This document shows positions 1-8,382 of a DNA stretch of 15,102 bases, piece after piece. The notes below the pieces were generated by a model. The model did no database searches. It saw nothing but the letters and a program-made list of their open reading frames with translations, and was not told the origin of the DNA. The number at the start of each line of letters is the position of its first letter. Position 1 is the first letter of the stretch. The stretch lies in the NCBI GenBank assembly GCA_017996675.1, contig JAGOGN010000019.1:1-15102 (forward strand), read 5' to 3'. Source of the DNA: Lachnospiraceae bacterium (GTDB lineage: Bacteria > Bacillota_A > Clostridia > Lachnospirales > Lachnospiraceae). The position numbers and the translations under genes were made by a program.

Positions 1-1
1 T

Positions 2-1549
2 AGGGACCATCTGATTCATAAGATTCATAAATTAGCAGGGTGCACAAAGGAAGATGTAAAGAATTTAACGATTTTAAAAAGGTCAATTGATGCTAGAAAA
101 AGTAACCAGATTATGGAAACCTATTCAGTTAGTGTATGTCTTCCTTCCGCAATCGAAAAGAGACTTATGAAGAATTATAAAGATTGTGACACTTATAAGG
201 AAATAGTTTACCGCCCTAAAATAAGTGGAGTAGAGCCACTCAAACATCGTCCAGTCATTATAGGCAGTGGACCATGTGGTCTTTTCGCAGCTTACTTTTT
301 GGCTCAAAATGGATATCGTCCGTTGATTTTGGAAAGAGGAAAGTCAGTTTTGGAACGACAAAAAGATGTAGATCTTTTTTGGAATACAGGTGTTTTGGAT
401 TTGGAATCGAATGTACAATTTGGTGAAGGTGGCGCAGGAACATTTTCAGATGGAAAATTAAACACTTTGGTAAAGGATTCGGATGGAAGAAATCGTGAGG
501 TTCTTCGCATTTTTGTTGAAGCAGGCGCGCCAGAAGATATTATGTATGAAGCAAAGCCACATATTGGGACGGATGTTCTTGTTTTGGTGTTACAAAATAT
601 GAGACATCAGATCGAAGAGTGGGGCGGAACTTACCAATTTCAGTCAAAAGTAACTGGATTCCTATTCGAACAAAATCAGGTTAAAGGCGTTCGCTTAAGT
701 GATGAAAGCATCATTGAAACAGAAAACGTTATTCTTGCAATTGGTCATAGCGCAAGAGATACGTTTGAAATGCTCAATGCTCAGCATTTTAACATGGAAG
801 CGAAATCTTTTGCTGTCGGTCTGAGAGTAGAACATCCTCAAAGCATGATTCAAAAAAGTCAATATGGGGATCAAAGGGAAGATTTATTACCTGCAAGTTA
901 TAAGTTAGCAGGAAAAGGAAGAAACCAAAGAGGAGTTTACTCCTTTTGCATGTGCCCAGGTGGGTATGTGGTGGATGCTTCTTCAGAAAATCAGCGCCTG
1001 GCAATTAATGGAATGAGTGAAAGAGCCAGAGATAGTAAAAATGCAAATAGTGCAATTATTGTAGCTGTGACACCAGAGGATTTCCCTAATCAGGGACCTT
1101 TAGCAGGAATGGAATTTCAACGTTCTATCGAAGAAAAGGCTTTCCAACTTGGAAATGGAGCAATTGTTCAGCAGTTATACGGGGATTATAAGAAAAAACA
1201 AAAGTCTGTTTGTGCGGGCAGTTTTGAAAGTGAAACAAAAGGAAATTGTGTGTGGGGAGATTTGAGTTCCATTTATTCAGATGAGATTCGAGAAGCCTTT
1301 ATTGATGGAATGGAAGAATTTAACCGTAAAATCAAAGGTTTTGCTAAAGATGATGTGATTTTGTCCGGAGTGGAAACAAGAACTTCTTCACCAGTTCGCA
1401 TACTGCGTGACGAAACGATGCAGAGCAACTGGCACGGTGTTTATCCAGGTGGCGAAGGCGCTGGATATGCCGGTGGAATTATGTCTGCCGCGATGGATGG
1501 AATTCGATTATTTGAGGAAATTGCAAAGATCTATCAGAGAATGGAGTAA
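2..1549 (+). CDS. NAD(P)/FAD-dependent oxidoreductase, COG2509 type, 5' end cut off by the window
   Basis: This is a predicted flavoprotein dehydrogenase whose substrate is not known. The reading frame is open from base 2, so the gene begins outside the window and 515 residues are visible. An ATG at 113 could be mistaken for the start. The 37 codons before it, however, read like the N-terminal domain usual in this family (including ILKRSIDARKS just before the ATG), so I take the ATG as internal. Counting from base 2, a Rossmann dinucleotide-binding motif GSGPCG lies at residues 88-93, with the adenine-ribose acidic end LILERG about 20 residues later. The family motif GEGGAGTFSDGKLNT starts near 141, and the C-terminal FAD-contact motif GGEGAGYAGG lies at 483-492. 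No signal peptide or membrane segment is visible. The stop is 3 bases from the mutS start, so the two are probably co-transcribed. The family assignment is firm; the function is unknown. Confidence 0.88.
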   Translation, partial: RDHLIHKIHKLAGCTKEDVKNLTILKRSIDARKSNQIMETYSVSVCLPSAIEKRLMKNYKDCDTYKEIVYRPKISGVEPLKHRPVIIGSGPCGLFAAYFLAQNGYRPLILERGKSVLERQKDVDLFWNTGVLDLESNVQFGEGGAGTFSDGKLNTLVKDSDGRNREVLRIFVEAGAPEDIMYEAKPHIGTDVLVLVLQNMRHQIEEWGGTYQFQSKVTGFLFEQNQVKGVRLSDESIIETENVILAIGHSARDTFEMLNAQHFNMEAKSFAVGLRVEHPQSMIQKSQYGDQREDLLPASYKLAGKGRNQRGVYSFCMCPGGYVVDASSENQRLAINGMSERARDSKNANSAIIVAVTPEDFPNQGPLAGMEFQRSIEEKAFQLGNGAIVQQLYGDYKKKQKSVCAGSFESETKGNCVWGDLSSIYSDEIREAFIDGMEEFNRKIKGFAKDDVILSGVETRTSSPVRILRDETMQSNWHGVYPGGEGAGYAGGIMSAAMDGIRLFEEIAKIYQRME

Positions 1550-1552
1550 ATC

Positions 1553-4192
1553 ATGTGTAACACAGCAGCTAAAATTGACCGGTCGAAATTGACCCCAATG
1601 ATGCAAAAATATTTGGAGACAAAAGAGGAATATAAAGATTGTATTTTATTTTACCGTCTTGGAGATTTTTATGAAATGTTCTTTGATGATGCAATCACTG
1701 CTGCCAAAGTTTTAGAAATTACTTTAACTGGCAAAAGTTGCGGATTAGAGGAAAGGGCTCCCATGTGTGGGATTCCTTTTCATGCAATGGACGGATATTT
1801 AAATAAACTGGTTTCAAATGGTTATAAAGTGGCGATTTGTGAACAGGTCGAAGACCCAAAGGAAGCAAAGGGTCTGGTACGACGTGAGGTGACCAGGGTG
1901 GTCACTCCTGGTACGAATATGAGTATTCAGGCACTGGATGAAAAAAGAAATCAGTATTTGATGTGTATCGTTTGCGTAGATGAAGGATTTGGAATATCGG
2001 TCTGTGACGTTTCTACTGGAGATTTTCATGTAACACAGGTGGATGACTTAAAAAAACTGTTGGACGAAATTGCTTTATTTTCTCCAATAGAGATTGTCTG
2101 CAACGATGCTTTTTTGATGTGGCAGTCAGAAATAGATGTTTTAAAAGATCGATTTGGAATGATGGTCTATCCTTTAGACCATTCTCATTTTGATGAAGGA
2201 AAAGCGCAGGATCTTCTTTTGTCGCACTTTAAAGCTGCTAAATTACAGGCGCTTGGACTGGACGAGTTCACATTGGGAACAGTTTCAGCGGGTGCTCTTT
2301 TGGCGTATCTTTATGAAACACAAAAGAATTCACTATCTCACATCACACAATTACATCCTTATTCAAATGGGAAATATATGTTATTAGATAGTGCGACCAG
2401 ACGTAATTTGGAACTTGTGGAAACCATGAGAGAAAAGAACAAAGTAGGTTCTCTTTTATGGGTTCTGGATAAAACAAAAACCGCGATGGGAGCGAGACTG
2501 TTGCGAACTTATGTTGAACAACCGTTGATTTACAAAGAGGATATTGAAGCACGTTTAGAAAGTGTAGAATGTCTGAAAGAACAGTATTTGGAACGAGAAG
2601 AAATCAGAGAGTATCTTCAGCCTGTTTATGACTTGGAACGACTGATTTCAAGAATCACTTATGAAACAGCCAATCCAAGGGATTTTATTGCCTTTGCTTC
2701 TTCTTTATCCATGCTTCCATCCATTCGCATGGTCATGGAAGATTTACAAACTCCACTCATTCAGGAAATGAAAGAACAACTGGATCCATTAGAGGATTTG
2801 TGTCAGATGATTCAACATGCAATTGTGGAAGAACCGCCAATTTCTACCAGAGATGGAGGAATCTTTCGTCCAGAGTATCATCCTGATATTGAACGATTGC
2901 GTCAGGCTGGTACAAAAGGAAAAGAGTGGTTAGCTGCGTTAGAAGAAAAAGAACGAGCTGCTACCGGCATTAAGTCAATGAAAATCAAATATAATCGCGT
3001 TTTTGGATATTATCTGGAAGTGACCAACTCCTATAAAGATATGGTTCCAAAGGAATATATTCGAAAACAGACATTGGCGAACGCGGAACGATACGTAACA
3101 GAAGAATTAAAGGAATTAGAAGAGGATATTTTAGGCGCACAGGATAAATTGATGAATCTGGAATATGAACTCTTTGTTGAACTCAGAAATCGCGTGGCGC
3201 AGGAAGTGGATCGTATTCATCGAACGGCAAAAGCTGTCGCTAAAATCGATGTATTATGCTCACTTGCCTATGTTGCTGCTAAAAATAATTATGTGAGACC
3301 TAGAATAAATGAAGAAGGAACCATCCATGTTTCTCAAGGTAGACATCCAGTTGTGGAACGTATGATGCCAGAACATTTATTTATTACGAATGATATTGAT
3401 TTAGATCAGGACAAAAAAAGAATTTCGATTATCACTGGTCCTAATATGGCTGGAAAAAGTACTTATATGAGACAGACGGCTCTGATTGTATTAATGGCGC
3501 AAATTGGCTGCTTTGTACCTGCAAAAGAAGCAAATATTTCTATTGTAGATCGAATTTTTACTCGTGTAGGAGCATCTGATGATCTTGCTAGTGGACAAAG
3601 TACCTTTATGGTTGAGATGACGGAAGTAGCGAATATTTTACGAAATGCGACCCCGAATAGTTTGCTGATTTTGGATGAAATTGGTAGAGGAACCAGCACG
3701 TTTGATGGACTAAGTATTGCCTGGGCAGTTGTAGAATACATATCCAATCCTCAGATTTTAGGTGCAAAAACACTTTTTGCCACCCATTATCATGAATTAA
3801 CGGAACTAGAGGGACGTTTGGATAATGTGACAAATTACTGTATTGCAGTAAAAGAGAATGGTGATGATATTGTATTTTTGCGTAAAATTATTCCAGGTGG
3901 CGCAGATAAAAGTTATGGTATTTTAGTTGCGAAACTTGCAGGAATACCAGACGACGTCATCGCACGGGCAAAAGAAATTGCTGCCTGTTTGGATCAGACG
4001 GATTTGGTGAAACAATCTGATTTGCTTGCAAACATGGAACAAATTACTGCCAAAAAGAAAACGGAGAATCCGCCAATCTATCAAGAATTGTTTCATAAAA
4101 TACTTGAGATTGATGTCCCTAGAACAACACCATTAGAAGCAATGAGTGTTTTAGTAGAATTACAAGAAATGATCAACCAGATCTTGAACTGA
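1553..4192 (+). CDS. mutS: DNA mismatch repair protein MutS
   Basis: MutS recognises mismatches and small loops in DNA and recruits MutL after ATP binding. The 879-residue length is normal for MutS1. The mismatch-wedge motif F39-Y40-E41 sits in the N-terminal domain (sequence LGDFYEMFF). It is followed by the connector, lever and clamp domains. The ATPase carries Walker A GPNMAGKST at 629-637, the ABC-like signature segment DDLASGQSTFMVEMTE, Walker B LLILDE with D708/E709, and the FATHYHEL switch. Near the C-terminus QSDLL (821-825) resembles a beta-clamp binding motif; that is inference. The ATG is 3 bases after the preceding stop, with GGAG 6 bases upstream inside the previous gene. A later Met pair in LTPMMQKYL is possible but has no comparable ribosome binding site. 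mutL follows after 17 bases. Confidence 0.98.
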   Translation: MCNTAAKIDRSKLTPMMQKYLETKEEYKDCILFYRLGDFYEMFFDDAITAAKVLEITLTGKSCGLEERAPMCGIPFHAMDGYLNKLVSNGYKVAICEQVEDPKEAKGLVRREVTRVVTPGTNMSIQALDEKRNQYLMCIVCVDEGFGISVCDVSTGDFHVTQVDDLKKLLDEIALFSPIEIVCNDAFLMWQSEIDVLKDRFGMMVYPLDHSHFDEGKAQDLLLSHFKAAKLQALGLDEFTLGTVSAGALLAYLYETQKNSLSHITQLHPYSNGKYMLLDSATRRNLELVETMREKNKVGSLLWVLDKTKTAMGARLLRTYVEQPLIYKEDIEARLESVECLKEQYLEREEIREYLQPVYDLERLISRITYETANPRDFIAFASSLSMLPSIRMVMEDLQTPLIQEMKEQLDPLEDLCQMIQHAIVEEPPISTRDGGIFRPEYHPDIERLRQAGTKGKEWLAALEEKERAATGIKSMKIKYNRVFGYYLEVTNSYKDMVPKEYIRKQTLANAERYVTEELKELEEDILGAQDKLMNLEYELFVELRNRVAQEVDRIHRTAKAVAKIDVLCSLAYVAAKNNYVRPRINEEGTIHVSQGRHPVVERMMPEHLFITNDIDLDQDKKRISIITGPNMAGKSTYMRQTALIVLMAQIGCFVPAKEANISIVDRIFTRVGASDDLASGQSTFMVEMTEVANILRNATPNSLLILDEIGRGTSTFDGLSIAWAVVEYISNPQILGAKTLFATHYHELTELEGRLDNVTNYCIAVKENGDDIVFLRKIIPGGADKSYGILVAKLAGIPDDVIARAKEIAACLDQTDLVKQSDLLANMEQITAKKKTENPPIYQELFHKILEIDVPRTTPLEAMSVLVELQEMINQILN

Positions 4193-4196
4193 TCAT
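4169..4196 (+). repeat. inverted repeat across the mutS stop, next to the mutL ribosome binding site
   Basis: The arms ATGATCA (4169-4175) and TGATCAT (4190-4196) are perfect reverse complements separated by 14 bases. The right arm contains the mutS TGA stop and ends exactly where the mutL AGGAGG begins. The stem is 7 bp and A/U-rich, so it would be weak in RNA. A role in coupling mutS and mutL translation is inference. Confidence 0.35.
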
Positions 4197-4202
4197 AGGA
4201 GG
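4197..4202 (+). promoter_or_regulatory. ribosome binding site that fixes the GTG start of mutL
   Basis: A consensus AGGAGG lies 7 bases upstream of the GTG at 4210. No ATG in this frame gives a normal MutL N-terminus, so this site and the conserved MutL opening together decide the start. Confidence 0.9.
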
Positions 4203-4209
4203 ATACAAG

Positions 4210-6036
4210 GTGCAAATTGAACTGTTAGACCAACATACAATTGATAAAATTGCTGCTGGAGAAGTAGTTGAAAATCCGAAAAGTATTGTTAAGGAATTAC
4301 TGGAAAATGCAATTGATGCACATTCTAAAAGTGTGACAATCGAAATCAAAGATGGGGGATTATCCTATATTCGAGTAACCGATGATGGTTGCGGAATTGA
4401 TGCAAGTCAGGTTACCAAGGCTTTTATGCGACATGCAACCAGTAAAATTCGATCAGAGCAGGATTTGAATCATATAGGCACATTAGGGTTTCGTGGAGAA
4501 GCACTTTCCAGTATTTGTGCGGTATCCAGGATGGAAATATTTACGAAAACAGAGGAAGAACTGATTGGAACTCATTGCGTGTTTGAAGGTGGACGAATGA
4601 AGTCCTGTTTGCCGGTGGGCACACCAACGGGTACCACAATTATTGTAAAAGATCTTTTTTTTAATACTCCTGCGAGGAAAAAATTCTTAAAATCTGCTCC
4701 TGCAGAGGGAAATATCGTTTATTCCATGTTGGAAAAAATGGCTCTTTCCCATCCGGAATTGATGATAAAATTTGTATCGCAAAGTCAAACAAAGCTTCAG
4801 ACAATGGGGAATGGAAAATTGGCAGAATGTATTTTTGATACATTTGGCAAACAGACCAAAGATATGTTAATGGAATTAGAATATGAGCAGGATGCTATTA
4901 AAATTAGCGGTTTTGCTGGTAAGCCTGAGTTTTCAAGAGGGAATAGAGACACGGAAGTGTTTTTTATAAACGGAAGGTACATAAAAAGTAAAATTTTATC
5001 CCAAGCGTTAGAAGAAGCTTATCAAAATAAATTGATGCAACATAAATTTCCATTTTGTGTATTATTTTTGGATTTACCTAAAGATCAGGTTGATGTAAAC
5101 GTACACCCTGCTAAAATGGAAGTGCGTTTTCATCAGGAAAAGCTTATTTTTGATGCTGTGAAAAAGGCGGTAGAAGGAATCTTTCAAAAAAGTGTCGAAA
5201 TTTCTTTTGCGAGAAATACACCAGTCATAAAAGCAAAGATGGATCTTGAACTACCGAAAGAGAAAACGGATAAAATACAACCTAAAGTTGTAATAGCGCC
5301 AGAGCCTTTTGAACGAAAGAAAAAGGAAGTTTTTTTTGAGGAATCATGGAAAACAAAAGTCGTAGAGCAAATTCGTGAAGACAGTCCTTATGAAAAGAAA
5401 TATCAAAGAGAAGAACCAGCTCAAATACAGATGGAAACTTTTCTAGATAAAAAAATAAGTAAGCCACGTACTATTATCGGTCAGATTTTTCGCACCTATT
5501 GGTTAGTGGAATATGATCAGGAACTGTATTTTATTGACCAGCATGCTGCGCATGAGCGCATTCTATTTGAAAAAATATTGAAACGAATTCATCAAAAGCA
5601 GGTAGACGGACAACGAATTTCTCCACCAATGATCATTACATTGACAGCAAATCAGCAGGAAATGTTAAGATTACATACTCAGATGCTAGAGGAACTTGGA
5701 TTCGAAATTCAGAATTTTGGAGGCAAAGACTATTCCGTTAGTCAGATGCCTTACGATTTGGCAGGATTGAATGGGAAAAATGTATTAGAAGAGATTTTGG
5801 ACGGCCTTTTTGAAGAGCGAAATCATAGAAAGCAGCCAATCGTATTAGAAAAAATAGCAATGATGTCTTGTAAAGCAGCCGTAAAAGGAAATCAATCCTT
5901 ACATCGAAAAGAAATTGAACAAATCATTATGGATTTGTTAGATTTAGAGGATCCTTTCCATTGCCCACATGGCAGACCAACGATGGTTCGTTTAACCAAA
6001 TCGGATGTGGAAAAAATGTTTTTCAGAGTATTATAG
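4210..6036 (+). CDS. mutL: DNA mismatch repair protein MutL, endonuclease type, GTG start
   Basis: MutL couples MutS mismatch recognition to strand removal. The N-terminal GHKL ATPase is intact: catalytic E29 and N33 lie in KELLENAIDA, the DDGCGI motif is at 58-63, and TLGFRGEAL follows. A poorly conserved charged linker covers about 335-415. The C-terminal dimerisation domain has DQHAAHERILFE starting at D443, matching the metal-binding endonuclease pattern DQHA(X)2E(X)4E. It also has SCKAAVK and CPHGRP (585-590), which belong to the same metal site. This is the nicking form found in bacteria without MutH. QRISPP (468-473) resembles the beta-clamp binding motif of Bacillus MutL (inference). 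The length of 608 residues is normal. The gene ends in two tandem TAG stops and is followed by miaA after 12 bases. Confidence 0.98.
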   Translation: MQIELLDQHTIDKIAAGEVVENPKSIVKELLENAIDAHSKSVTIEIKDGGLSYIRVTDDGCGIDASQVTKAFMRHATSKIRSEQDLNHIGTLGFRGEALSSICAVSRMEIFTKTEEELIGTHCVFEGGRMKSCLPVGTPTGTTIIVKDLFFNTPARKKFLKSAPAEGNIVYSMLEKMALSHPELMIKFVSQSQTKLQTMGNGKLAECIFDTFGKQTKDMLMELEYEQDAIKISGFAGKPEFSRGNRDTEVFFINGRYIKSKILSQALEEAYQNKLMQHKFPFCVLFLDLPKDQVDVNVHPAKMEVRFHQEKLIFDAVKKAVEGIFQKSVEISFARNTPVIKAKMDLELPKEKTDKIQPKVVIAPEPFERKKKEVFFEESWKTKVVEQIREDSPYEKKYQREEPAQIQMETFLDKKISKPRTIIGQIFRTYWLVEYDQELYFIDQHAAHERILFEKILKRIHQKQVDGQRISPPMIITLTANQQEMLRLHTQMLEELGFEIQNFGGKDYSVSQMPYDLAGLNGKNVLEEILDGLFEERNHRKQPIVLEKIAMMSCKAAVKGNQSLHRKEIEQIIMDLLDLEDPFHCPHGRPTMVRLTKSDVEKMFFRVL

Positions 6037-6048
6037 TAGGAGGAAGCA

Positions 6049-7005
6049 ATGACTCAGAAAGAACCACTCATTATTCTTACTGGACCAACTGCAGTAGGAA
6101 AAACAAAATTGTCAATTGAATTGGCGAAAAAAATAAACGGAGCAATCATATCTGCAGATTCCATGCAGGTCTATCAATATATGGACATTGGTTCTGCGAA
6201 AATAACGAAAGAAGAAATGGAAGGTGTCCCACATTATTTAGTGGATCAGTTTAAGCCAGAAGAAGAATTTCATGTGGTACGTTTTCAAGCGGAAGCGAAA
6301 AAAGCCATCACAGAAATTCGTAGGAAGGGGCAGATTCCAATTGTCGTTGGAGGAACCGGTTTTTATATTCAGGCTTTATTAAATGATATTGATTTTTCTG
6401 AAGGTGATGCGGACATTTCTTATCGGGAATCCTTGGAGAAAATTGGAGAAGAAAAGGGAAATCTGGTCTTGCATCAAATGTTAGAAGCATTGGATCCACA
6501 AGGCGCAGCAGCAATTCATGCGAATAATCAAAAACGAGTAATTCGGGCGTTGGAATATTATCACTCTACCAATAAGCCAATCTCACAACACAATGAAGAA
6601 CAGCAAAAAAAAGGATCGCCTTATAATTTTGCTTATTTTGTACTAAATGATGATCGTACTAAATTATATGATCAGATTAATCAACGTGTGGACTGGATGA
6701 TGGAGCATGGTTTGGTTGCAGAGGTTCAAAAATTAAAGCAAATGGGTTATCATAAAGAGATGGTTTCCATGCAAGGTTTGGGTTATAAAGAGCTTTTAGA
6801 CTATTTAGATGGAAATTGTACCTTGGATGAGGCAATTTATTTGATCAAACGTGATACCAGACATTTTGCAAAACGACAACTGACCTGGTTTAAAAGGGAA
6901 AAGGAAGTCATTTGGCTGGATAAGCAGGACTATGAATATGATCATCAGCGGATTTTGGATCAAATCCTATCCGAAGTAAATAAAAGGGGAATTTTAGAAT
7001 GTTAA
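6049..7005 (+). CDS. miaA: tRNA dimethylallyltransferase MiaA
   Basis: MiaA transfers a dimethylallyl group from DMAPP to N6 of A37 in tRNAs that read codons starting with U, giving i6A. The 318-residue length is typical. The P-loop GPTAVGKT is at 12-19. The catalytic aspartate D37 lies in SADSMQVY, VGGTGFYIQALL forms part of the prenyl-substrate channel, and NNQKRVIRALE follows. The C-terminal region HFAKRQLTWFKRE is a family hallmark. A strong AGGAGGA site lies a few bases before the ATG. The 3' end overlaps the next gene by 7 bases (the sequence ATGTTAA), which implies translational coupling. An A8 run lies at 6605-6612 inside the gene without disrupting the frame. Position next to mutSL matches a widespread mutL-miaA gene pairing in bacteria. 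Confidence 0.97.
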   Translation: MTQKEPLIILTGPTAVGKTKLSIELAKKINGAIISADSMQVYQYMDIGSAKITKEEMEGVPHYLVDQFKPEEEFHVVRFQAEAKKAITEIRRKGQIPIVVGGTGFYIQALLNDIDFSEGDADISYRESLEKIGEEKGNLVLHQMLEALDPQGAAAIHANNQKRVIRALEYYHSTNKPISQHNEEQQKKGSPYNFAYFVLNDDRTKLYDQINQRVDWMMEHGLVAEVQKLKQMGYHKEMVSMQGLGYKELLDYLDGNCTLDEAIYLIKRDTRHFAKRQLTWFKREKEVIWLDKQDYEYDHQRILDQILSEVNKRGILEC

Positions 7006-8282
7006 GAAATAGATACGAGAAGCTTGGAATTGCGAAAGAAGTTTATGAGTTTGGAGAACAAATTCTGGGTGGTTTAAAGGAACGATTCGAACAAATTGAT
7101 CAATTGGCAGAATTTAATCAATTGAAAGTAATGGAAGCATTTCAGACAAATAAAGTGAGCGCAGAATGTTTCGAAGGTTCAACCGGTTATGGGTACGATG
7201 ATTTAGGAAGAGATACACTGGAAAAAGTGTATGCAACTTGTTTTCATGGAGAAGATGCGTTAGTTCGGCCACAAATCACCTGCGGAACCCATGCGTTAGC
7301 ATTAGCTTTAATGTCTAATCTACGTCCGGGCGATGAATTGCTTTCCCCTGTTGGAAAACCTTATGATACCTTAGAAGAAATCATAGGAATTCGTCCTTCT
7401 AGAGGTTCGTTAGCAGAATATGGTATTACCTATAATCAGGTCGACTTATTGGAAAATGGGGACTTTGATTTTGATGGAATCAAAAATGCAATCAACGCAC
7501 GTACGAAAATGGTTACCATTCAACGCTCAAAGGGTTATGCAACTCGTCCGACACTTTCTATTGATCGAATAGAGGAACTCATTCGCTTTATCAAAAATAT
7601 ACGTCCAGACTTAATCTGTATGGTTGATAACTGTTATGGAGAATTTGTGGAAGAAAAGGAACCATTAGAAGTAGGAGCGGATTTAATGGTGGGGTCACTG
7701 ATTAAAAACCTTGGAGGAGGTCTTGCTCCAATTGGTGGATATATTGTTGGGAAAAAAGAGTATGTGGAACAGGCTTCGTTTCGACTAACTTCACCTGGAT
7801 TAGGAAAAGAAGTAGGTGCATCGTTAGGGGTTAACCGCATGTTTTATCAGGGTTTGTTTATGGCTCCGACAGTTGTGGCAAGTGCTTTGAAAAGTGCGAT
7901 TTTTGCAGCGAATGCATATGAACAGCTAGGATTTATGGTTCATCCAAATGGAATGGAAAGCAGACACGATATTATTCAGGCAGTCACTTTTGGAAAGCCA
8001 GAAGGATTAATTGGCTTTTGCCAAGGAATTCAGGCTGCAGCTCCAGTGGATAGTTATGTAGCTCCAGTACCTTGGGATATGCCAGGATATGATAGTAAAG
8101 TAATTATGGCTGCAGGAGCATTTATCCAGGGTTCCTCCATTGAACTGAGTGCAGATGGACCGTTGCGTCCTCCCTATACCGCTTTTTTCCAAGGTGGGTT
8201 GACTTGGGCTCATGGTAAATTTGGAATATTAATGTCGATTCAAAAGTGTATGGAGCAGGGAGTGTTAGTACTTCCAGAGTAA
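6999..8282 (+). CDS. PLP-dependent methionine gamma-lyase / cystathionine beta-lyase-like protein (YnbB, COG4100 family)
   Basis: This is a fold-type I PLP enzyme of 427 residues, from the family often labelled 'aluminium resistance protein' or 'methionine gamma-lyase family'. GSTGYGYDDLGRDTLE near the N-terminus and VRPQITCGTHALALAL are typical of the family. D210 in MVDNCYGE is the likely partner of the PLP ring nitrogen. K236 in GSLIKNLGGG is the likely Schiff-base lysine. A GGGGA ribosome binding site lies 8 bases upstream of the ATG, and the start overlaps the miaA stop by 7 bases. In Bacillus subtilis the homologue ynbB also lies downstream of miaA, with hfq and hflX between; those are absent here. 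The in vivo substrate has not, to my knowledge, been settled, so a specific lyase activity should not be assumed. Confidence 0.9.
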   Translation: MLRNRYEKLGIAKEVYEFGEQILGGLKERFEQIDQLAEFNQLKVMEAFQTNKVSAECFEGSTGYGYDDLGRDTLEKVYATCFHGEDALVRPQITCGTHALALALMSNLRPGDELLSPVGKPYDTLEEIIGIRPSRGSLAEYGITYNQVDLLENGDFDFDGIKNAINARTKMVTIQRSKGYATRPTLSIDRIEELIRFIKNIRPDLICMVDNCYGEFVEEKEPLEVGADLMVGSLIKNLGGGLAPIGGYIVGKKEYVEQASFRLTSPGLGKEVGASLGVNRMFYQGLFMAPTVVASALKSAIFAANAYEQLGFMVHPNGMESRHDIIQAVTFGKPEGLIGFCQGIQAAAPVDSYVAPVPWDMPGYDSKVIMAAGAFIQGSSIELSADGPLRPPYTAFFQGGLTWAHGKFGILMSIQKCMEQGVLVLPE

Positions 8283-8309
8283 AAAACAAGTTTGTTTTTG
8301 AAAGGAAAC

Positions 8310-8338
8310 TATACATCATCAAAAGTCTATGATACAAT
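8310..8338 (+). promoter_or_regulatory. candidate sigma-A type promoter for radC and the mre-min cluster
   Basis: TATACA (8310-8315, four of six matches to the -35 consensus) is separated by 17 bases from TACAAT (8333-8338, five of six matches to -10). A TATAAT at 8338-8343 overlaps it but has no convincing -35 at the right distance. This is the only gap in the window long enough to hold a promoter. Transcription from here would begin close to 8345, upstream of the proposed TTG start of radC. Confidence 0.35.
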
Positions 8339-8370
8339 ATAATATGTATGTATTAGCCGAAGAGAGAGAG

Positions 8371-8377
8371 AAAGAGG
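8371..8377 (+). promoter_or_regulatory. ribosome binding site supporting a TTG start for radC
   Basis: AAAGAGG ends 5 bases before the TTG at 8383. The in-frame ATGs at 8329 and 8344 have no purine-rich site at the right distance. The element lies at the end of a GA-rich tract (8359-8377). Confidence 0.55.
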
Positions 8378-8382
8378 TTGAA

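Noticed and set aside
1874..1916. Hairpin GTGACCA-GGG-TGGTCAC flanked by two copies of CTGGTACGA inside mutS
   Set aside because: The codons encode the almost invariant MutS stretch REVTRVVTPGT, so the symmetry is probably forced by the protein. The stem is only 7 bp.
2162..2182. Perfect 8-bp hairpin ATGGTCTA / TAGACCAT in mutS
   Set aside because: About one perfect 8-bp stem with a short loop is expected by chance in 15 kb, and nothing else in the context supports a role.
3463..3833. Open frames on the minus strand across conserved genes, such as opposite the MutS ATPase
   Set aside because: They lie opposite strongly conserved coding sequence, have no ribosome binding sites, and read as low-complexity or unfamiliar proteins.
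4171..4194. Three GATC sites within 24 bases at the mutS-mutL junction, suggesting methyl-directed control
   Set aside because: The MutL here is the endonuclease type used by bacteria without Dam/MutH. Two of the sites are produced by the inverted repeat and the third by an AGATCT palindrome in its loop.
5641..5669. Exact TTGACA in mutL as a promoter -35
   Set aside because: No acceptable -10 element lies 16-18 bases downstream, and the site is inside a conserved coding region.
8282..8299. Possible intrinsic terminator AAAAACAA-GT-TTGTTTTT after the PLP enzyme gene
   Set aside because: The stem is nearly all A-U pairs and the usable loop is tiny, so the hairpin would be unstable. The T run is part of the stem rather than following it.
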